DNA of 64,000 nt from Warburgia ugandensis (GCA_035236585.1 CP141139.1:39193217-39257216); one strand, 5' to 3'. Counted from the first letter of the stretch, positions 1 through 11,945 are shown. Translations and numbers: made by a program. Notes: a model not told the origin generated them from the sequence alone.

Positions 1-44
1 TATGGGGTTTTGATTTTGTGAATTCGAAGAAGAATTTGAGCAAG

Positions 45-194
45 ATGCGGAGAAGAGCTGCTGAATTCCGGCGCCCGGTGAGGAGGAAATTCTCTGATTG
101 GATTTGTGGGCTTTTGGGTTTGTTTTTGATACTTGGATTGGTGTTGTTTGTCGTTCAGCATAGGCATGAAGACCGGTTTGAACGGCCGATTCAG
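45..194 (+). CDS. GAUT11: GAUT11-like galacturonosyltransferase, exon 1
   Basis: First coding exon (50 codons, phase 0) of a glycosyltransferase family 8 galacturonosyltransferase that continues at 9192. It encodes the N-terminal anchor of a type II Golgi membrane protein: a short basic cytosolic tail (begins MRRRAAEFRRPVRRK) and one hydrophobic segment at about residues 19-37, followed by the start of the lumenal stem. The ATG at 45 is chosen because the protein then opens with the MRR-basic start I recall for GAUT10/GAUT11. The frame is open upstream but has no other ATG within the window. The exon ends CAG|GTAAGC, a strong donor. Tail and anchor resemble Arabidopsis GAUT11 more than GAUT10, from memory only. 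The promoter and most of the 5' UTR lie left of the window. Confidence 0.85.
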
Positions 195-1587
195 GTAAGC
201 AGAAAGGAAAATATAGCTTTCATTTCTGTTCATTTGGATTGAAGAAATTCTGTAACTTATGATTTGATTGATTTTTGTATATGTTCGCTTTTATGTCTAC
301 TTTTTGTGGTAGACCTTCAGTAGGACATGTAATCTGCTGATCTGGTTTCAGTTGTTGAAGTGAGTGCGTACTCTTGTTTAGAACTTTATGGAAAGCTCAG
401 TTTTGATCGTGTCCTCTTTTAGTTGGACTTGTAATGTGGTTGTGGGACTGGGAATATTTGGCTTCTGATCGAGTATATTGGTGATTCGACAGAACTCCTG
501 AAATATATGAATGACTAGTGGATATGAGTTGATCGAACTTTCTTTTGTACCGTTCATGTGATTGTTATTCTAAATACAAATATATTAGCTTTTCACATTC
601 GATACTTCGATATTTCATTTTCTTATCTAATTTTGAAGTGTTCAGCAGAGGGTTAGTGAAAGAAAGGAGATAATTGAAATTTGATGCTTGTATACTATTT
701 TCTGATATTTTTCTAGTAGTTGGAATTGATTGAATCTGGGTTGAGCCTTGAGTCATAGCACTGATTGTGTTGACTCACAATGTCGAACTTGTGTTTGATT
801 GAGTTCATATACCTAACTAGAATAAAATAGATTAGTTTTCTAGGGAGTCTCTGCCAATGTGAGTTAATTTAACTTTTATACGTTCTGTAATAATTGTATA
901 AGATGACTGTTTCTAATGTTGTAAACAGCTCATTCTGTTGCAGTTTCAGTATCTGTAGTCCAATGTTCAAGGCATGTAAGGTTCATCTTAACTTTGAAGT
1001 GCCTGTACGAATATGACTGAATCGGTTTACTGATATTGATTCTTGATAGTGTTGTCATGCGTGAGAATCAGATAGGAGGTATTGTTTGAGTTATTTGTAT
1101 GTTTGGTTGATTTGTTAAGTATTCAGTTAATTATGTATACCGGACAATGTTTGATTTATTTGTATGTTTAAATGTTTCCTTGTAGTCAACTCTGTGCGAA
1201 ATCTCATCATGCCACCCCTGGATATCTCATCCACAAGGTCTATTGGGTAGTCTCCCCTCTCAATAGTGTTCTGCACTTTATCAGGTGCATGTCAACTATA
1301 ATACGAATATCTGCTTGTTTCAGGCTTCAGCCTTGGGATTTGCTTAAGGCCACACTTGACATGCCTGTGTAATAATAGTCTAGTGGAAATCCATGAGAAG
1401 TACAAAAATTTGATTTAACTACTGAGCAAATTACTCTTCAAGAAAATGCACAGTGGTATCATAGTCATAAACATAACTAAGAAAGGTGCTAAAGTTCTTC
1501 AAAAGTTCATTAGTTTCCACTATCTTTCCAAAACTCTAACAGATTTTGTTTTCAGATGGATTAGGTGGATGATTTTGTCTTCATTAT

Positions 1588-1660
1588 ACACCCTTGTGGT
1601 CTGCCCCTTCCCCAGACCCCGCATACGTGGGAGCTTCGTGCACTGGGGCTGCCCTTTTTT
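1588..1660 (+). mobile_element. Au-like SINE, 3' half
   Basis: A 5'-truncated copy of the plant SINE 3' region, running from a CCCTTGTGGTCTGCCCC-type segment through GGGAGCTTCGTGCA to GGGCTGCCC and a T tract. It matches the 3' parts of the copies at 7521-7590 (same strand) and 6937-7122 (opposite strand). The tRNA-like 5' half is absent. The family name is from memory of Au SINE consensus features. Confidence 0.7.
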
Positions 1661-1808
1661 AAATGAAAATAGCCGTGACTTATTAACACGTGTGGCACCT
1701 TTCAATTGAAAGACGATATCCACTACCTCTTTAAAAGTCTATCAAGCATGGCATGCATTGTACATAGAGATATTACAAATGGATTTTGATAAATAACCCT
1801 AAAATGAC

Positions 1809-2837
1809 GTCCTTGGCAACGACACAAAAAACTTGATGTGTTTTAAAAATAACCACAAGTGCACGGGTCCACTATAGCATAGACACAACAAGTACGGTCG
1901 ATCAATAGAGCCTCTATTAATAAACTTATTTTAATTAAAGCCTACTTTAAGTACTTAGCCAAATCATTCATTAAACTAAACTAATTATCTAAAAACACTT
2001 AAAATCAAAGAAAGTACATAAATGATAGGAAATCAAATCTAACTCTGGGGATAAAAAAAAGTACAAAAGAAATCAATATTTTTAAGAACTAACCTATCTA
2101 GGTTATTTTTACTCATGTAATTAGAAGCACGATGTTTCTAATACATGGGAGATAATTATTTTCAAGATCTTTTTAAATATTTTCTTAATACTAGTTTCTC
2201 AACATGGCACTACACTTATTCAAAGGTAGCTGGTCTTCTTAGGACATTGACCATCAAAGATTCTTGTATAGCATCTCTTTCGTACTATACTCCATATATC
2301 ATTATTTCAAGCAATCACGGAACATGTGAGCTTAGAGTGCTATAAACCTAAGTTAATATTTTGCTCTAATTTAACCTAGAGTAACCTCATCTGAAAAATA
2401 TCTTATTCTAACATATTTCTCATCTTAATGCCTTAGGGAAACTAATAACATAAACAATCATAAGTAAAACTAAACTACATCTAACAACTAACAAAAGCAT
2501 GAATAACATAAGCACAAAATAAAGAACGCATTAGCAACGTAAAGAAAACTTTTATTTCACTAATGGAAATAATTAGAAAGAATGATTACAATTGAACAAA
2601 TACACATAAGCAAGGCAAACTATGGCTTAGAACCAAACCACCAAAATACTTTGTGTCACTTGAAAGAATTCCTCGGCCAACTTTGCTATCTCTCACACTA
2701 CTGCCAAATTTTGCGTCATCCAAACAGCACCTTACTCTTGGTGTGTCACTCATCAAGAGCCTAGGATGTTTCCCAATTCTCACAACCCATAGGAGAAGTG
2801 ATTACACCCAAAAATACATGTTTTATGCATGTAATAC

Positions 2838-2904
<67 letters not shown>

Positions 2905-4865
2905 GCAAATGGAAAGATCTTGGAGAGATGAATGGATGGAATGATAGAGGATAGGATGGAAGTGTAGGGACGTGAATTTCAGATCTAGAAGATGAAGAGA
3001 AAAATTTAGAAAAATAAAACAAGATGGAAAAAGATTAAGTTGTAATAATGAAACTGAAATTTGGTGCAACAAGGGGTGAATGGAAAAAGGGGTTAGAGAT
3101 GGAGTTTTTTTTATGAAATTTTATGGACAGGTCGCTTATAGGGTGGAGAGCTTAAGCCATGAATTTCAGATTGAAAGGATAAGTAAAAAATAAAATGGTG
3201 GGAAAAGGTAAAAAATCGGGTAGAATGGACTGAAAATAGAGTATGAAAGGGATGAATGAATGAAAGGATTAGGGAATGAGCTTTAGATGGATCTTTTGAC
3301 GAGTGAAAGAGGATGGATGGAAGGCTAAGGGCATGATTTTGAGGGTGAGATGAATTGTAAAAAAATGAAAAGAATGATGGAAGAAAAATAGCAAGCCTTT
3401 TTTACCTCTTCTATTCTCCTTGGATGTTATTCCATCTGGGATGTTCTCCCCTTATGTTTGATCACTTCATGTGTTCCTCTAGGGTTAAGAACTCTTCCTG
3501 TTTCTCCCTCTTTTCTTCCTCCCAACTATGTGAAGCACACGTTGGATAGAACGGAGAATTAAGAATCACACATGGCATCTTTTTGTTTTTGTGTTTCACG
3601 TTGAAGAGATTACATAGGTGGAAGTTTCCTATTGAGAACATCCCTTCATCCTAATCTTTCCTTAGCCCTTATCTTCTCTTTCCCTTATCTCATTTTTTTC
3701 ACCCTAACTCCCCTAGGAAAAATCATAGAACACTGAGTAGAATGCTTTGAAATTCACTCTTAATTCAACGATTGGATCAAGTGCTATGATTGGATTGTAT
3801 GGTGAGATGAGATGGAGTGGTGGCTAGGATTTTCATGGTTTTCCTCCTTCATTCACTTGCCTTGTATCACGGTTCAACAATAAGATGAATGTTTGAGATT
3901 TCCTTGAAGTCTCCAATCCAAAAAGGCATTGTTTTATGGTTCACTCCTTCTCATCTATCGGATCGGCATGCCTAATGATGAATGGCTAGCATTCTGTAGA
4001 GATTTTTTTATCCACATTGATTCTCTCCCTTTATTTTTTCCTCAGCCTGCCATTTTTATCTTTGACCAATCATTATTAAGTAAAAACCACATTTTCTTCT
4101 AAGGAGAACACATTTTCTCCTGCTTGATTTTCGATGGGCAAGACACCAAAATTTTCTTCACCAATCATGGCTCAGCCTTCTCTCTCATGCATGGCTTCTT
4201 CCCATTGGTCAATCATAACTCAAAATGGCTTTTCATTGGTTGCTTTAGGATGGTCTTAGATTTGGAATAATCTCAGCCACTCTTTCTTGAATTTTCTAGA
4301 TGAAAACTGATCGTAGATTTCTTTTTTTTTCCCTCTTCTCACCTCCTTAGTTTTCTTCTTTATTTTTGCATGGATTTCATGTGGAATGGAGTGAAGAGTC
4401 TCATAATACATGGAAAAATTGTGGATGGCATGTGGTGGTCCCCATTTCTGAAGTGATGAGAGAGAAAGTTAGGGTTTCAAGTCTCCTGCAGGCCTCAGCT
4501 TGAGTGTGCTTCATATGCTTGCTTCCTTTGATGTGTGTGACTCTTAAGCTTTACATAGAAGCTCCTCAAAGATGGTGGAATGCTTTTATGCATGGAAGTT
4601 TTGACACTTCATCTTTTGATATTTACAACCTTTTTTGCTTGGATAAGGCTTGACGGTGCTTCTAGGGTTTTTAACTGTGCTGAAAGTGATAATGACAACC
4701 ATTCTGCATTTTAAACTTCTGGACTTCACTAAATTTGGTAGGCGGGTGTAAAACTGTGCTCGAACTCTGAATTATCCATCTTTTAGGATTTGGAGTGCCA
4801 AAATACCATTTTTACATTTGTACACTAATCCTGCAAAAATGTGAAAATAGCCCTAATTAATGATC
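1809..4865 (-). mobile_element. LTR retroelement remnant inside GAUT11 intron
   Basis: Read on the minus strand, the left end shows an LTR terminus (ending ...ACACATCA at 1834) followed by a decayed primer-binding tract (1809-1833, TGTGTCGTTGCCAAGGA) that resembles the tRNA-Asp site of the complete element at 27846. Just inside the LTR is the conserved GATCGACC and GTGCACTT segment also seen at 27779-27823 and 63890-63935. An (AG)31 tract (CT on the element strand) lies within, as in the LTRs of the 25.8-kb element. The right boundary is an estimate; no target duplication was found. No protein-coding part is visible, so this is an LTR plus a few internal bases. Confidence 0.45.
2841..2902. 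repeat. (AG)31 microsatellite
   Basis: A pure 62-bp AG dinucleotide tract inside the LTR remnant. It produces spurious RE/SL-repeat open frames on both strands. Confidence 0.97.
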
Positions 4866-6936
4866 TTTATGATAAAACAAGAGCTAAAACCTGCTAAGTA
4901 TAGATGTATTCTATGTAATAATTTTATTCCTATTAGTTGTTTTCCTAGGTCACTTTGTAATATCTCATGGACAGAAAATTTTGCGCGCTGGAGATGAGAG
5001 ACACATGCTCTTTCTCTATCCATTCACTGCTTGATACTTGTAAGATACCTTCGCATGCCATGTTGGCTATCATAGCCAAATGGCAAGGCTACTGAGTGTT
5101 TTGAAGGAGTCATCTTCTCCTTGGTGACATTATCCTAATTTATTGGATTTATCTGTTAAAAAAATATGAAATCTATGGAGACCCACACTTTCTTTATGTT
5201 TTTGCTAGCATGTTCCTGTGTTTGATGTTTTGTCTTTTTATGTGTCAATAGATTGACATGTTAAATGCAGCAGCACTCCCACACCTCCATTCATCTTGAC
5301 CCAATGCTGGCAGTTACTATAGAGAGTATCTGAACTGTTTTGCTTTGCACCCTTTTTTTCATTTGTCTATGTTTTTGTTGTCGCGACTATTATTCTTCCC
5401 TATTTTGTAAACCCCATCAAAGGGCTTTTTGTGAAAGCCTAGATCTATGACATTCAGACATTGTCTACAGCCTAGCAGTTGTTAAACATGTATTGTATGG
5501 ATTTTCTGTCCCAATGCTCAGCCTAAATTCTATTGTAAATGAAACTGTTATAGGTCATTTTCATCCACACATCTTATATTGTTAAATTTCTTTTTTTCTT
5601 GAACCTGTTATATTGTTAAATTTCAGGTTGAACAGTTTTAGTATCATACGTGTGTAATATGTGTTTACGTGTGTGACTGTGCATGGTTGTGTGCATTTGT
5701 GAGTATGAGATGTGAAAAGAATGTATATAAAACTTGGGATGGAAATGGATGAAACTTTGGAGAAGCTTAACTCAATGCTAAATATAATTATTGGATATGA
5801 AGACTGTTTACAAATCAGGTTCGAGACATGAAGGACTACTTTTGAAAGGTCATTCCAAATGACATATGAAAGAATCTTGGTTTTGCTAGAATTATTGAAT
5901 ACAATTCCAAAACATCTTTTGTATGTTAAACTGAAACTGTTATAGCAGAGGTGTCTCAAATATTTGTACGAAAGAATAAAATAGACAATTTTGGGAGGGG
6001 AGGTAACCAAAACGAGACTCCCAGATTAATTCTTTCCTGCGAGACTCAGCCAATGCAATCTCAAGAGATTAACAACTTGGTGCTTGCAAATTTTCAGGGA
6101 AGGGTTAGCAGTGATAGTTGAAGGAACTAACCTACAAAAGGTCTTTCTTTTGGTGAATGGCATGCTGGGAACAGACTGCTACTTGACATTATGCTTAAAA
6201 TACAATTCTGAGAGCAACTACTGTCCATTCTAGGGGAATCGATGCAGGCACATTCGTTAACAAGCTCTTTATCCTGCAAAGTTGATTTTCAGAGAAAGTA
6301 GTCACTCAAAACAAGGTTGCAATGGTGCTGGAAGTCTATGATAATATCAAATATGAGCCCTTTATGGCTCTACTTGAACTGAAATACACAGGTCTAGGTC
6401 GTTATGACTTGGGATGATTTCTTTTGTTTTTTACTCAAGTTTAGGTTAGTCAAATGTTATTGTTTTGAAAGTTGGTGGGCAACCTGAACCTACATCTTTT
6501 GGTTGGGAAGCAGGGGTAAGCCAACATGGTAGGTGCTGTTTTCTTGGTTAATGAAGTATTATGCAATCTCAAATTTTTCATACTAAAATCACATTCATGA
6601 AAAAGGTATCATTACTATATCTCTGTAGTATGTTACTGTGTTTGGTGCTTGCCGATTGGTACTTTAATGTGGTGGTTCAGCTGTCTTGTCAATTTTATAC
6701 TTTTGGTGGCTTGAGTAACTTGCTCCCAGATGCAAACTGCCAAAAAGCAAAAAGGGATTGCATCACATATTGTTGCTTGGTAGTGAGTGCTTTTAAGCTG
6801 ATCTGATACAAACTGGATATTTTTGCTTTCGTTGTTTTCTCTCCTTGGGGAAAGGTTGTGGCTCTTTGCAATGAAGAGTTGCAAATAAATGATTGTGATA
6901 GCAGTAGCACAGTTGAAATCATGTAACCAAAGTAGA

Positions 6937-7122
6937 TCTAGGGCAGCCACGGTACATGAAGCTCCTGAGAATGTGGGGTCCAGTAAGGTGCGGACCAAAA
7001 AAGGTCTGTAGTATGCAGCCTTACCTTGCATTTTTGCAAGAGGCTATTTGCACGCCTCGAACCTGTGACCTCTTGGTCACACTAAAATAGCTCAATTGTT
7101 GCACCAAGGCTCCCCTTCTATA
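6937..7122 (-). mobile_element. Complete Au-like SINE with 13-bp target duplication
   Basis: The minus strand starts GGAGCCTTGGTGCAAC, carries a tRNA-like B box (GGTTCGAGGCG, about 7052-7062 on the plus strand) and the GCCTCTTGCAAAAATGCAAGG segment, and ends GAGCTTCATGTACCGTGGCTGCCC. This is the head-to-tail order of the Au SINE family. It is flanked by a perfect 13-bp direct repeat, TAACCAAAGTAGA, at 6924-6936 and 7123-7135, which is the target-site duplication of L1-type retroposition. The promoter boxes are pol III type; this is not a functional tRNA gene because no cloverleaf or anticodon stem is apparent. Confidence 0.85.
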
Positions 7123-7520
7123 TAACCAAAGTAGAGTTAATCTGTTAAATTGAATCTTTCTTTGTTTCAGTTGTAATCCTATTTAAAATGACTTAGTATG
7201 ACCTGGAGGTTTTTGGACTCCCAATGTTGTCTTCTAGGAGAAGGAATGTAGCCCTTTGGAACAAAGATCAGAATTTACTAGAAAGTTGCTTGCTTTCAAG
7301 TGATTTGGAGAGAATGGTATGAGTTGATACACAGGAGAGTTTAGGATATTGTATGTCAGTGATGAAAGATTAACTAAAAGTTAAAGTGATCCACAACTCA
7401 GAAGTTTGAGATTTTATGCAGCTAGAACTTGGTTTTTGTACTTGTTACATGTGTTCCGAATACTTTTGTCAAAATGACAGTCAACTCCTCCTAGTTATCC
7501 CCGTATAAATTATATTTATG

Positions 7521-7590
7521 CATTGTGGTCCACCCCTTCCCCGGACCCTGCATACACGAGAGCTTCGTGCACCAAGCTGCCCTTTTTTTA
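7521..7590 (+). mobile_element. Au-like SINE, 3' half
   Basis: A second 5'-truncated SINE copy on the plus strand: CATTGTGGTCCACCCC, then CCGGACCCTGCATACACGAG, GAGCTTCGTGCACC and GCTGCCC, ending in a T7 tract. It lies 400 bp from the complete minus-strand copy, so the two could pair in the intron RNA over about 65 bases. Confidence 0.7.
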
Positions 7591-7741
7591 TTAACTTAGG
7601 AAAAATCTGTCAATGGATTCCATAGAATGGTGGATAATTCATGATATTCTGTATGTAATAATGTATTCATGAGTTGTAGATTTTGTTGAACTGATCCTAT
7701 AATTTAGTAGGGGTTTGACTGTACTTAGTTCTTCATGAGTG

Positions 7742-8338
7742 AACTTGGGATCGATAATTTGTGAGAGTAGAGAGATTAAGAAGGATTTTACCAAAAGAAT
7801 CCAAGCAGGTTGGAACCAATGGACTTGAGCATATGGAGTTTTGTGTGATCAGCGGATGCCACTCAAACTGACAGGAATGTTCTTTAGGATGGCTGTAAGG
7901 CCAGTCATGCTATATAGATCGAAGTGTGGGGCAGTTAAGTTACAACATGTACATAGGATGAGGGTAGCCGAAATAAGGATGTTGAGGCGGATGAGTGGCA
8001 CCACAAAAGGATAGAACTAGAAATGAAACATTAGAAGAAACTTAGGAGTAGCACTAATAGGTAACAAGATGATAGAGGGTAGACTTAGATAGTTTGGACA
8101 TGTCCAATGGAGACCGAAAATGGCACTGGTTAGAAGGAGTGAGTCGATCCTGGTTGAAGGCTTTAAAAGGGCATGGGGAAGGCCGAAAAGGATGTGGATA
8201 GAAGTGGTGAAAAAAGATTTAAAAACTTTTGGACTAATGAAACCATGACACTTGATAGGGAATAGAGGAACAAGACTCATTTAGCCGACCTCTAATTGGG
8301 TTAAGTCATATATGATGATGATGATGATGATGATGATG
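7742..8338 (+). mobile_element. RTE-type LINE, 5'-truncated 3' end
   Basis: With stops and minor decay, the plus strand translates to the C-terminal part of plant RTE-like LINE polyproteins. In order it shows LGSIICESREIKKD, RMPLKLTGMFFRMAVRP, a GRLR-FGHVQWRP block (about 8080-8115) and RAWGRPKRMWIEVVKKDLK (about 8170-8225). A short 3' UTR with TTAGCCGACC follows, then an (ATG)9 tail at 8312-8338, the simple-repeat tail usual for this clade. No intact frame remains. Confidence 0.8.
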
Positions 8339-9191
8339 CATGACTTGTAGAAAAGAGTAAAACCCGCTTCCGTGCTGCCTATATGATAATGAAGCTAGTT
8401 CTTCCAGCCTGAACTACTGATGTCCATTCTTGCAAAATGACATTTTCTTCCTTGGGCTCCAATAAGTGGATACCCCAAACAAGAATGCTGAGTTACAAGG
8501 TCTCCAAGTACAATTGGAGGCTAACTCCAATCAGTAGTTTCTTTTACGCTGCCAAAAGCCATTTGGAGCTTGCAATTCACTGTTGCTTAACGTACTCAGT
8601 TCCTAAATGTTAGTGTTTTTTCTCAGGATGCACATTTTTCTGTAGAAAATGGGTAAAACCTGTTCCCATGCTTCTTTATATGATAAAGAAGCTAGTTCTT
8701 TCACCTTGCATCATCACCCAGTCTGAACTAGTGACTTCCATTTTTGCAAATTACATATTTTCTACCCTGGGCTACAGTAGTGGATACCTTAAACAAGAAT
8801 TGCTGAGTTACATGGTCTGCAAGTACAATTGATGCTAAACTCCAGTCACTATTTTTTATGTGCTTCTAAAAGCCTTTTGGAGAACATGGAAGTGGCCCTT
8901 TCAGTATTTTGTTGTAGATGCTGGTAGCACAGTGATAGCTCTGGTACCTTTCCATCCATCTCTTTGGACTTTCCATTGGCTTGTAAAACTGATGAAGACA
9001 CGTACCAGGCAATGCAAAAGTTCTGAGGTAAAGAGATTGGTGAAGCTACCAATTTTCACTCTTTTTTTCTGCTTCCATCTTATTCTCTGTTTTTTGTAAA
9101 AAAGGGCTTTTCACTTTTGTCATGGCAGTTTGTCTTTGTTAATCCATTTTGTGGTTATTTTTCAACTCTCTACTGTTTATTCTTTTATCAG

Positions 9192-10655
9192 GATATGGAT
9201 GCGAGTCATGAGACAATTGAAGAGGTTCGACATCTGGGCTTAAATTTTACTGAGGAAATACTAAGTGCTACCTCTTTTGCTAGGCAGTTGAGTGACCAAA
9301 TAACACTAGCCAAGGCATATGTCATAATTGCAAAAGAGCATAATAACCTTCAACTTGCTTGGGAACTCAGTTATCAGATTAGAAGATCCCAACTTTTGCT
9401 GTCAAAAGCAGCTATGAGAGGAACACCTATTACAGTGGAGGATGCGCAGCCCATAGTTAGAGGATTGTCATCACTCATATACAAGGCCCAAGACATTCAT
9501 TATGATGTTGCGACCACAATCATGATGCTGAAGAACCACATTCAAGCCCTCGAAGAACGTGCAATCGCAGCGACTGTGCAAAGCACAGCATTCGCACAAT
9601 TAGCAGCTGAGGCTGTGCCTAAGAATCTCTACTGTTTGAATATCAAACTTACAGTTCATTGGCTTACAAATCCAGGACTACAGGAGCTTGCAGATGAGCA
9701 AAGAAATTCCCCTAGGCTTGTGGATAACAATCTCTATCACTTCTGCATTTTCTCAGATAACATTCTAGCTACTTCTGCTGTTGTGAATTCTACCATTTCC
9801 AATGCTGACCACCCTAAACAGCACGTATTTCACATAGTAACCAATGGGATCAATTACAGAGCAATGCAGGCATGGTTTCTTACCAACAACTTTAAAGGAT
9901 CATTAATAGAAGTTCAAAATGTGGAAGATTTCTCTTGGTTAAATGCTTCTTACTCCCCGATCATGAAGCAGCTATTAGATGCAGAAACACAGGTGTTCTA
10001 CTTCAAGAATTCTCAAGATCCAAGAGTTGAAGCAAAATTCAAGAACCCAAAATACTTGTCCATCTTGAACCACTTGCAATTCTACATCCCAGAAATACAT
10101 CCGTTGCTGGAGAAGGTGGTGTTTTTAGATGATGATGTTATTGTGCAGAAGGACCTCACTCCTCTTTTTTCCTTGGATTTACATGGGAATGCAAATGGAG
10201 CCGTGGAGACATGTCTTGAGGCATTCCATCGTTATTATAAGTATCTGAATTTCTCTAATCCGATTATTGGTTCAAAGTTTGATCCACAAGCCTGTGGGTG
10301 GGCATTTGGGATGAATGTTTTTGACCTGATGGCATGGAAGAAAGCTAATGTGACAGCTCATTATCACTACTGGCAGGAGCAGAATGCTGGTCAAATGCTT
10401 TGGAAGGTTGGGACTCTTCCTCCCGGGCTTCTTGCATTTTATGGGTTGATGGAGCCTCTCGACCGAAGATGGCATGTCTTAGGATTGGGGTATGATCCAA
10501 ATATTGACGACAGACTGATTGAGAGTGCAGCTGTAATACACTACAACGGTAATATGAAGCCATGGCTGAAATTGGGTATTAACAGGTACAAACCTCTATG
10601 GGAACAGTACGTCAACCTTACTCATCCCTATATGCAGGATTGCAATTTGCATTGA
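9192..10655 (+). CDS. GAUT11: GAUT11-like galacturonosyltransferase, exon 2 (catalytic)
   Basis: Last exon (487 codons plus TGA) of the gene begun at 45. GAUT enzymes use UDP-galacturonic acid to build homogalacturonan, the pectin backbone, in the Golgi lumen. The exon encodes the stem (with LNFTEE and the SFARQLSDQITLAKAYVIIAKEHN block near residues 70-105) and the GT8 domain. Visible catalytic features are the FLDDDVIVQKD metal-binding motif (DDD about residues 363-365), CGWAFGMNVFD, WHVLGLGYD and HYNGNMKPW (His about residue 500). The C-terminus is MQDCNLH. Joined length is 537 residues, as I recall for Arabidopsis GAUT11, and the stem (AKEHNNL.LAWELS) matches GAUT11 better than GAUT10. 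The GT8 domain has no internal intron here. The frame is open upstream to 9117, but that part is intron, since it follows no stem homology and sits before a good acceptor. Confidence 0.93.
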   Translation, partial: DMDASHETIEEVRHLGLNFTEEILSATSFARQLSDQITLAKAYVIIAKEHNNLQLAWELSYQIRRSQLLLSKAAMRGTPITVEDAQPIVRGLSSLIYKAQDIHYDVATTIMMLKNHIQALEERAIAATVQSTAFAQLAAEAVPKNLYCLNIKLTVHWLTNPGLQELADEQRNSPRLVDNNLYHFCIFSDNILATSAVVNSTISNADHPKQHVFHIVTNGINYRAMQAWFLTNNFKGSLIEVQNVEDFSWLNASYSPIMKQLLDAETQVFYFKNSQDPRVEAKFKNPKYLSILNHLQFYIPEIHPLLEKVVFLDDDVIVQKDLTPLFSLDLHGNANGAVETCLEAFHRYYKYLNFSNPIIGSKFDPQACGWAFGMNVFDLMAWKKANVTAHYHYWQEQNAGQMLWKVGTLPPGLLAFYGLMEPLDRRWHVLGLGYDPNIDDRLIESAAVIHYNGNMKPWLKLGINRYKPLWEQYVNLTHPYMQDCNLH

Positions 10656-11553
10656 ACATGCTGCTGGTGGTTCTCAATTATTTTTCTTTTGATCTTCAAT
10701 GCCCAAAACACTGGTTGTTTGGATTTGATTCAATCTTAGCTTTGGAACATGATTGTTTTGGATGATCTTGAATGGCAGAAGGCCAAAACGCCAGGTTCAT
10801 GCCTCTCACATACAGAGCTGAAAATGAAAGTTTCGGCTAGCTTAGGAACATTTTTTCTCTTACTTTCAGAAGAAACACATTTGTGATACATCGGAAAGCA
10901 TGAATATATATTAGACTCATTCATTTTTGCTGATGGAAGTTTCCTTACTCTCTCGATGTGTAGGGTTCTTTGGTTGGCAGCAATTTTTGTAATAATGTGG
11001 TTTATTGCAATTATGTATTGGGAACTGCAATTTTGTAATGCAACCAGATTATCTGGGGTGATAAGTGTAAAACAAGTCCTTTAAGGCCCTATTTTTTCTA
11101 TGGGGCCTTCTCTCGAGATAATGGACTGCCTGGTAATCTTTGTATCGCTATTTGATTTATTGCATCAGTGATATTCTTCTCGTTATCTTTGAAGCTTCCT
11201 TGAACACATTAATTTTTGAAAGACAATCTGTTATCTAGTGATTTTCTTAGTTGTTATAGGGGTTTTACGAAATCAGTTATAGGAGGTTAAGGTGAAAAGG
11301 CTAACAAGGCTGCAAAATTTGGCAATTTTTTGGGAGCTCTCTCTCTCTCAGCTCTCTCTTCTCAAGCTAATGCTAAATCTAATCCCCGTCCAAGTTTGAC
11401 AATCAACAAATGCGCAGAGGTTCTTGTATCAATTGGGAAGCATCATTTACATACATACATCTGTGCTATCTGTATAAAATATGTGGAAAAAGAGTCGGTC
11501 GTTACAAATATATAGATGAACCAAAACGATGGACTTGCTGCATTGCATTCAAC
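10656..11553. other. GAUT11 3' flank and spacer
   Basis: Contains the presumed 3' UTR and the spacer toward the PPR gene. There is no open frame with family resemblance and no clear transposon. A short CTCTCT run occurs at 11339-11360. Confidence 0.6.
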
Positions 11554-11719
11554 AAAGGAAGAAAAAGAAAGAACTATTAGTATGCTGGTCTTGCTAAGAT
11601 GGTCTACACCATTTAATACCAAAATTCTCCCTCGTTAAAGGAAGAAAAAGAAAGAACTATTAGTTTGCTAGTCTTGCTAAGATGGTCTACACCATTTAAC
11701 ACCAAAATTCCCCCTCGTC
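11554..11719. repeat. 83-bp tandem duplication, two copies
   Basis: Units 11554-11636 and 11637-11719 begin AAAGGAAGAAAAAGAAAGAACTATTAG and differ at only a few positions (for example TATGCTGG versus TTTGCTAG, and TAATACC versus TAACACC). This looks like a recent local duplication in the upstream region of the PPR gene. Confidence 0.9.
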
Positions 11720-11799
11720 TAATCCTTACAATTACCTTTGTTTTTCTTCTTTTTTAGCAGAAAATAAAGCTATTTTTTATAGAACAAGCTGCCCACTGA

Positions 11800-11945
11800 T
11801 CTCCTGAATTGCCATGTTATGGCTACTCCATTTATAACCCTCAAACCTTCCAATTCAATGCCTTCTACAAATAACCAAATCTTCTAATAACTAATCTGTT
11901 GTAACCAGAAGTCAAAATTCAAACTTTTCCAGTCTGTTTCTTCAA
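11800..11945 (+). pseudogene. Decayed duplicate of the PPR gene 5' end
   Basis: The stretch around ATGTTATGGCTACTCCATTT at 11815 aligns by eye with the PPR start region at 12371 (ATGCTATTGCTACTCCATTG). The likeness continues through CCTTCCAATT, CCTTCTA, AACCAAA and CAAAATTCAAACTTTTCCA to about 11935. The copy carries indels and no usable frame. It lies 556 bp upstream of the intact start, so it is a relic of a partial tandem duplication. The 5' UTR segments before each ATG also resemble each other weakly. Confidence 0.6.

Larger units (their letters stand above)
195..9191 (+). other. GAUT11 intron 1 (8,997 bp)
   Basis: Inferred intron between CAG|GTAAGC (donor at 195) and TTTTATCAG|GATATG (acceptor ending at 9191). 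Joining the exons keeps phase 0 and gives a 537-residue protein with no apparent gap in the stem region. The size comes largely from transposons: SINE copies at 1588-1660, 6937-7122 and 7521-7590, an LTR remnant from about 1809 to 4865, and a LINE 3' end at 7742-8338. I see no convincing extra exon. The short open frames here are AT-rich and show no family resemblance. Confidence 0.75.

Noticed and set aside
18..44. N-terminal extension of GAUT11 from a GTG
   Set aside because: No ATG there; the ATG at 45 gives the start expected for the family.
5582..6010. 142-residue minus-strand frame in the GAUT11 intron
   Set aside because: AT-rich, low-complexity hydrophobic translation with no recognisable motif.
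7040..7110. tRNA gene
   Set aside because: B-box-like sequence belongs to a complete SINE with target duplication; no cloverleaf.
9117..9191. 5' extension of GAUT11 exon 2 as coding
   Set aside because: Precedes a strong splice acceptor, and the extra residues do not fit the stem region.
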